DNA of 64,000 nt from Rotaria macrura (Eukaryota; Rotifera; Eurotatoria; Philodinida; Philodinidae), in NCBI GenBank assembly GCA_900239685.1, contig OENT01000339.1:62001-126000 (forward strand), given 5' to 3'. The number at the start of each line of letters is the position of its first letter. The stretch's first letter is position 1. Made by a program: the position numbers and the translations under genes. The notes under the pieces were generated by a model that was not told the origin of the DNA, did not search any database, and saw only the letters and a list, made by a program, of their open reading frames with translations. Below are positions 59,838-64,000 of the stretch, piece by piece.

Positions 59838-61870
59838 AGCAGGGCCGCCATAACGCCTTGCCCTGCCCTACTCTATCTAATGGGCAAGGAAAACTTTTGC
59901 CCTGATTCAAAAAATGTGTGAATCAGAATTGAATTAAAATTCAATATTTTTATTGGAAAATTTATTGGAGTGGCAATATTTTTATTGAATTATAAGCGAA
60001 TTATTTGATGTTCAATCGATTGAACTTTGTTACTAGATCAACACTTGTATTCCATTTAAATTTATTTCCCTCGTACTTTTTGCCAAGAAGTCTATATCAC
60101 AAGAGTTTTGTGCTCAACTCAAGAAGTTTATATGGATGAAAAGCAATTTAAGTAAGGAATCCAATGAAAATAGTTGCCTTTCAATCTGAAGATAAGACAT
60201 TGTTCAGCTCTGTTTTAAAATACCCATCGTTAGTTTAACAACCACAGCGAATAAACAATCATTTTATATTAGAGGTTCGCTCGCAGGAAAACAACAAAGG
60301 CATTATAGAAGCTACTCAGATTCACAGTTTTGTTTTCGAAAATTCCTTAAGACTTATTTAAGTCAAGCCTGGTTTTCTAGTAACAGACAATTGTTTTACA
60401 AGTGAGGTCAATTTACTCGTATTAAATTATTTTTTTCAGTTAAAAATTTAGTATTCTAAAATATAGAGTTACTAAAAGCACGTGCCAACGGAAAAAAATA
60501 AAGTTCAGATCAAGATTGATTGGTTTTGGATTAAAAATCAATTGTTGTAGCACTACTTAAATTAGATTTTCCTCGTTAATAGAGTGATTTCACTCGATTT
60601 AAATCTTTTTAAAACTATTATAATCGATTATTCAAAATAAATTAATTAGAAATGATTATTAGAAATCGATTTTAAATGATCAAAGTTAGTTACCACAAAA
60701 AATTATTAAAAAATATTACAACTAAATTTAATCTTCCTTTTTGACTGAAAAGTCTAATTCAAGGTAGACCAAAATAGTTCCATCAGAATTAACTTTTACG
60801 TCAGACACAATCAATTTTATTTTGATCGATAACCGTTTTTCTACATGGAAAAATGAGGTTCAATAGTTTTTTAAATGTTTGTTTCTACAGGTAAATGCGA
60901 GGAAAAACCTAGGCAATGAAGAGAAGGCCAGTTTTGGAAGAGCTACTGAACTTTCGTAATAGTGTTGGTGATGTTTCCTTTCTAGTAGCATATTATTTTC
61001 TTTCGTTTTTCTGTCTCTGTATATTCGTTCTTTTTTGATTGGGCATTATTTTTGTCCATCATCTTTTTGTTGCGTGCTACTTCAGGGTCAATTTATACGA
61101 CAAACAATGACCTGAATATTTCTATTGCGTAATTTTCTATTACGCAAGATAATTCTTTTTTGAATATTTTATATACCGAAGATTTATAAAATATAGATAG
61201 ATAAATTGTTACGGGTTGTAAACAATTCTATCGTTAGGAATTGTTTTAGTAATTTGTTCTTGTCGTTATTTCAAAACGTGAAATAAACGCATATATCAGA
61301 ACTTCATTCTTATATTAAGGGCAAATCTACAATAGAAAGCTATAGGTTTTTATTCTGTAGAAATAGGGAAGAGTTTTATTTATCGTCAAATTAATTAAAA
61401 CGTTGCTAGCGATTATTATCGTATTTTGGAACACAATATGCCTAAGATCGGCCGAGTACTACACGTACTTTTTGTCGTAGTAGGGAGTTCAGAGCAAAAT
61501 AAATTTTTCAAGTTTTGTTTTCGAAAATACATTTTTCATTCGTATCATTGGTTAAAACGATTCAAAATTGAATAATCTGATTCAAATAGTAGCATTCTCA
61601 TTCAGTTTTTAAACATACGGAGTCCATCAAAATTACATCATTTCAATGAACTTGTACAGCAGTATTGCTTTCTGGTACATGATGGTATTTAGTTACATAT
61701 GAACTTTGACTGTGGTACTTTCGAAATAAAATAAAGGATGGGTACGAAATCCGAAAGCAATAACATAATTTTTATGAAGATTTTAGATCTTTTACTATAG
61801 GTTTACTTAATTTAGACGGCCTGCCCTGCCCTGCCCTCAGGATAGGACAGGGCAGAAAAACCTCCCTGTG
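59838..61870. repeat. Interval bracketed by two similar GCCCTG hairpins
   Basis: At 59856-59889 CCTTGCCC pairs with GGGCAAGG, and at 61821-61855 CTGCCCTG pairs with CAGGGCAG. The surrounding words are similar and in the same orientation (ACGCCTTGCCCTGCCCT at 59853 and ACGGCCTGCCCTGCCCT at 61816). The 2 kb between is AT-rich and without genes. It may be one element with hairpin-bearing direct terminal repeats, or two independent insertions of a short repeat. Confidence 0.45.
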
Positions 61871-62704
61871 ACGATCTTTGAATATCAAATAGTCATACTT
61901 GCACAATTGGATAAGTTTTCAAATGAATAGAATGAAACAAAAGCATTCTATTTCTTTGAAAGAACTTATACAACAACAGTTTTTTTTAATTTTTAGGAAG
62001 TTTTTAATTAGAGATTAAGCATGGTATTCATGTTTATGTTCTTGTGAGTATTTCCATGGAGCTTATCACCAAACATCACTTTGCGATTCAGTTATTGTAG
62101 TGATGCAGCCATAGGAATTTTTTCGATGGGGAATCACCATATACAAAAACTATTTTTCAGCCTGGAAAGTTTGATAGACACGTATTCCCCTTCTGGTATT
62201 CGTATTCTTGAAGCAAGTGGGGCGGAGGTTGATCCTCATTCCACCCCTGAATCTGTCACTGGGTTATTGCGAACTTTTCAGTTTGAAGTGTGACAGATCT
62301 AATGATACTTCCAAGTTATTGTTTTCAAAAATTCTGTCAGTCGACTTTTTCCTGATCGTTACTTCCGGAAAATTTCAGAGTAGATAATCAATCATATATT
62401 ACATGTCATTCTTTTTTACAATAACTACAAATGATTCAAAATGCGAAGAGCTTCGTTATGAATCATCCATTTTCTTGACTTAAGAAAATGCAGCGTATGA
62501 CACTTAATTTGTTTTGAATTTCTATAAAGTCAAAAATTCTATCATTACATTCGATTTATTTATATTCATGTGTTCTTCTTAACAACAGTCACACGAACGA
62601 GCTAGCTGATTTATTTCCAAGCTAGAAAAAATGTCATTTCGACCAAAAACGAAGAATAGAACAACACGATAATAACAATATACAACGAAACAAATTGATG
62701 GCCA
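61871..62704. other. Gap with one unexplained short frame
   Basis: The plus frame 62081-62293 (70 codons, with SPSGIRILEASGAEVDPHST) is less AT-rich than its surroundings and might be a remnant of a coding sequence. No partner exon or family match seen. Confidence 0.3.
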
Positions 62705-62981
62705 CCCAAGTCGAACAAGCACGGTCGTAAACGGGGAAATACGACGATATACGGAGAGTAAAACGATCGTTTATGGTCCTCGTATACAAAATCCGTACGC
62801 GGCTTCCATTTTCTACCGTATTCCTCCATATACGATCGTATTTGTCCGTATACGACACGGTGATATACGACCGTAATACTGTACCATGTAAAACGCTATA
62901 ATACGACCGTTTACGGTCGTGTGGGGAGCGTATTACGGTCGTTTACAGTCGTATACGAAGTCCGTAATCGTCGACCTGGGC
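62705..62981. repeat. Second CG-rich foldback element
   Basis: Ends CCCAAGTCGA (62705 on) and TCGACCTGGG (62971-62980) are near-inverted and resemble the ATCCCAGGTC end of the 3653-4040 element. The interior has many ACGGTCGT, CGTATACG and TTTACGG words on both strands, in contrast with the AT-rich flanks. Minus-strand frames at 62611-62858 lie inside it and are not genes. Confidence 0.55.
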
Positions 62982-63737
62982 ATAGAAGAAACAAACCAAA
63001 GGACCAAGATGATTTTATTGCATATGCTTGTATCAGTTGTTGTTCATCGACGTCGATCAATAGTTGGTTTCATATCCTACAACAGCAGAAAAAAGTATAA
63101 TAATCATGCTTCACTTGAAATTGTTGGAGAATTCTACAACTATCGATCATGAACAAATTATACTTTCTAATGTGCTGATATTGGATATTTACAAACGTGT
63201 ACGAGCAGTCTCAAAACGACCACTAACAAAATTTCTTCTCGGTCGCAACAAGTGTTCGAGTATCGTAAATTTGACGGTGTATCATAGAATTGCAACGAAT
63301 TTAGCGACATATTTTTTAACACTACGAATATTGAGTCAATCTTTGTAGTGGTTTCCTATTCATGCAAATCGGAAACTGACGGTAAGTTGGGAGCAGAAAC
63401 TTAATAATAGTATCCAGTTACCAGTTACACCAGTTTCAGATCCTTTCGTTAAAAAAACGATAAACGCGTCGCCATATTCCAGCTTCCAAATTAATATAAT
63501 TTTCCAACAATTTACGGTTGTATCTCATGCATCTTGGAAACAACTACTAATAGATATTAGTTATGCGTAGATTACTATTAGTTTTATACAATTTGATATT
63601 GTTCGTTTGAATTTTACAATAGATGACGATACTACGATTGAAATGATTATAATTCAAATACAGAGATCAAGTCAATTTGTATTGGTATTGAGTAAACGAT
63701 TGAATTAAGATAAAAAGTTTCCCCTCTCAACCCCACA
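62982..63737. other. Gap with short coding-like frames
   Basis: Two overlapping plus-strand frames, 62919-63152 and 63064-63348, are open for 77-94 codons; the second includes LILDIYKRVRAVSKRPLTKF. Neither shows a domain I know, and no second exon is apparent, so I do not call a gene. Confidence 0.3.
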
Positions 63738-63860
63738 GCCGACTTGTATGTGAAATTATCTTGAACGATTTTGGACAAGAGATACTAGACTCGCCAGTTT
63801 CCCCACCGCGCCCCTCGCCTCCATAGAAGGCACGTTCAAGTCGATTTCACAACTCGGCGA
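63738..63860. repeat. GC-rich inverted-repeat element
   Basis: GCCGACTTGTATGTGAAATT (from 63738, continuing ATCTTGAACG) is mirrored imperfectly by CGTTCAAGTCGATTTCACAA (from 63832, continuing CTCGGCG). The core is C-rich (CCCCACCGCGCCCCTCGCC), unlike the flanks. Probably a short foldback repeat. Confidence 0.5.
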
Positions 63861-64000
63861 GTGATGAAGCCAACCTGCAACATATTTTTTATGAGTAAAT
63901 GGCAAATCTTTAACGACTTCTTTCGATTTTATTATGATTGTTTCTAAAGGTTTCCATTTCTAGAGAAGTTTATCGAATCGAGACGATAAATGAGTATATA

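Noticed and set aside
1-64000. CRISPR arrays, rRNA and bacterial operon structure
   Set aside because: No regularly spaced repeats or rRNA were seen, and the genes are intron-bearing eukaryotic genes.

Overview
The window is eukaryotic nuclear DNA, AT-rich, with intron-containing metazoan genes. Most introns are about 40-70 bp and a few are 1-2.3 kb. The gene set (SLC4A11-type transporter, CNC bZIP factor with a KEAP1-type degron, CDK20, Aurora, RAB27, class III eIF4E, MRPL13) points to an animal. AT richness, tiny introns and codon style suggest a compact-genome invertebrate, possibly a bdelloid rotifer; that last step is inference and no sequence here proves it.

Layout. 0-5 kb: 3' end of a TMUB-like ubiquitin-domain membrane protein (+), then a two-exon gene resembling augmin subunit HAUS7 (+) whose 2.3 kb intron carries two repeat insertions. 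4.7-9.8 kb: a RAB27 GTPase (-) and an eIF4E3-type cap-binding protein (+) in head-to-head arrangement across 277 bp. 10.4-16.4 kb: a complete SLC4A11-type transporter (+) with three candidate alternative first exons, all ending in the same phase. 19.7-24.9 kb: CNC bZIP factor (-) and mitochondrial ribosomal protein L13 (-). 27.8-31.0 kb: CDK20/CCRK kinase (+). 38-42.7 kb: a single-exon membrane protein with a C2-like domain (+) and an Aurora kinase (+). 48.9-50.5 kb: a two-immunoglobulin-domain cell-surface protein (+). 52.0-55.5 kb: a tandem duplication of a small SH3-like gene (-), one copy intact and one interrupted at an N. From 55.5 kb to the end I find no convincing gene, but several repeat structures: a 1.3 kb element with terminal inverted repeats, paired GCCCTG hairpins 2 kb apart, and foldback elements.

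The genes do not form one pathway; they are independent housekeeping, signalling and cilium/mitosis genes. The most useful observations are the ETGE degron created across a splice junction in the CNC factor, the three phase-matched first exons of the transporter, and the tandem SH3-gene duplication with near-identical coding but diverged flanks. Both N bases in the window sit at suspicious junctions: the centre of a 121-bp-arm perfect palindrome and the break in the duplicated gene. Exon boundaries were read by eye from GT/AG sites, frame continuity and similarity to remembered family patterns; none was checked against transcripts or databases.
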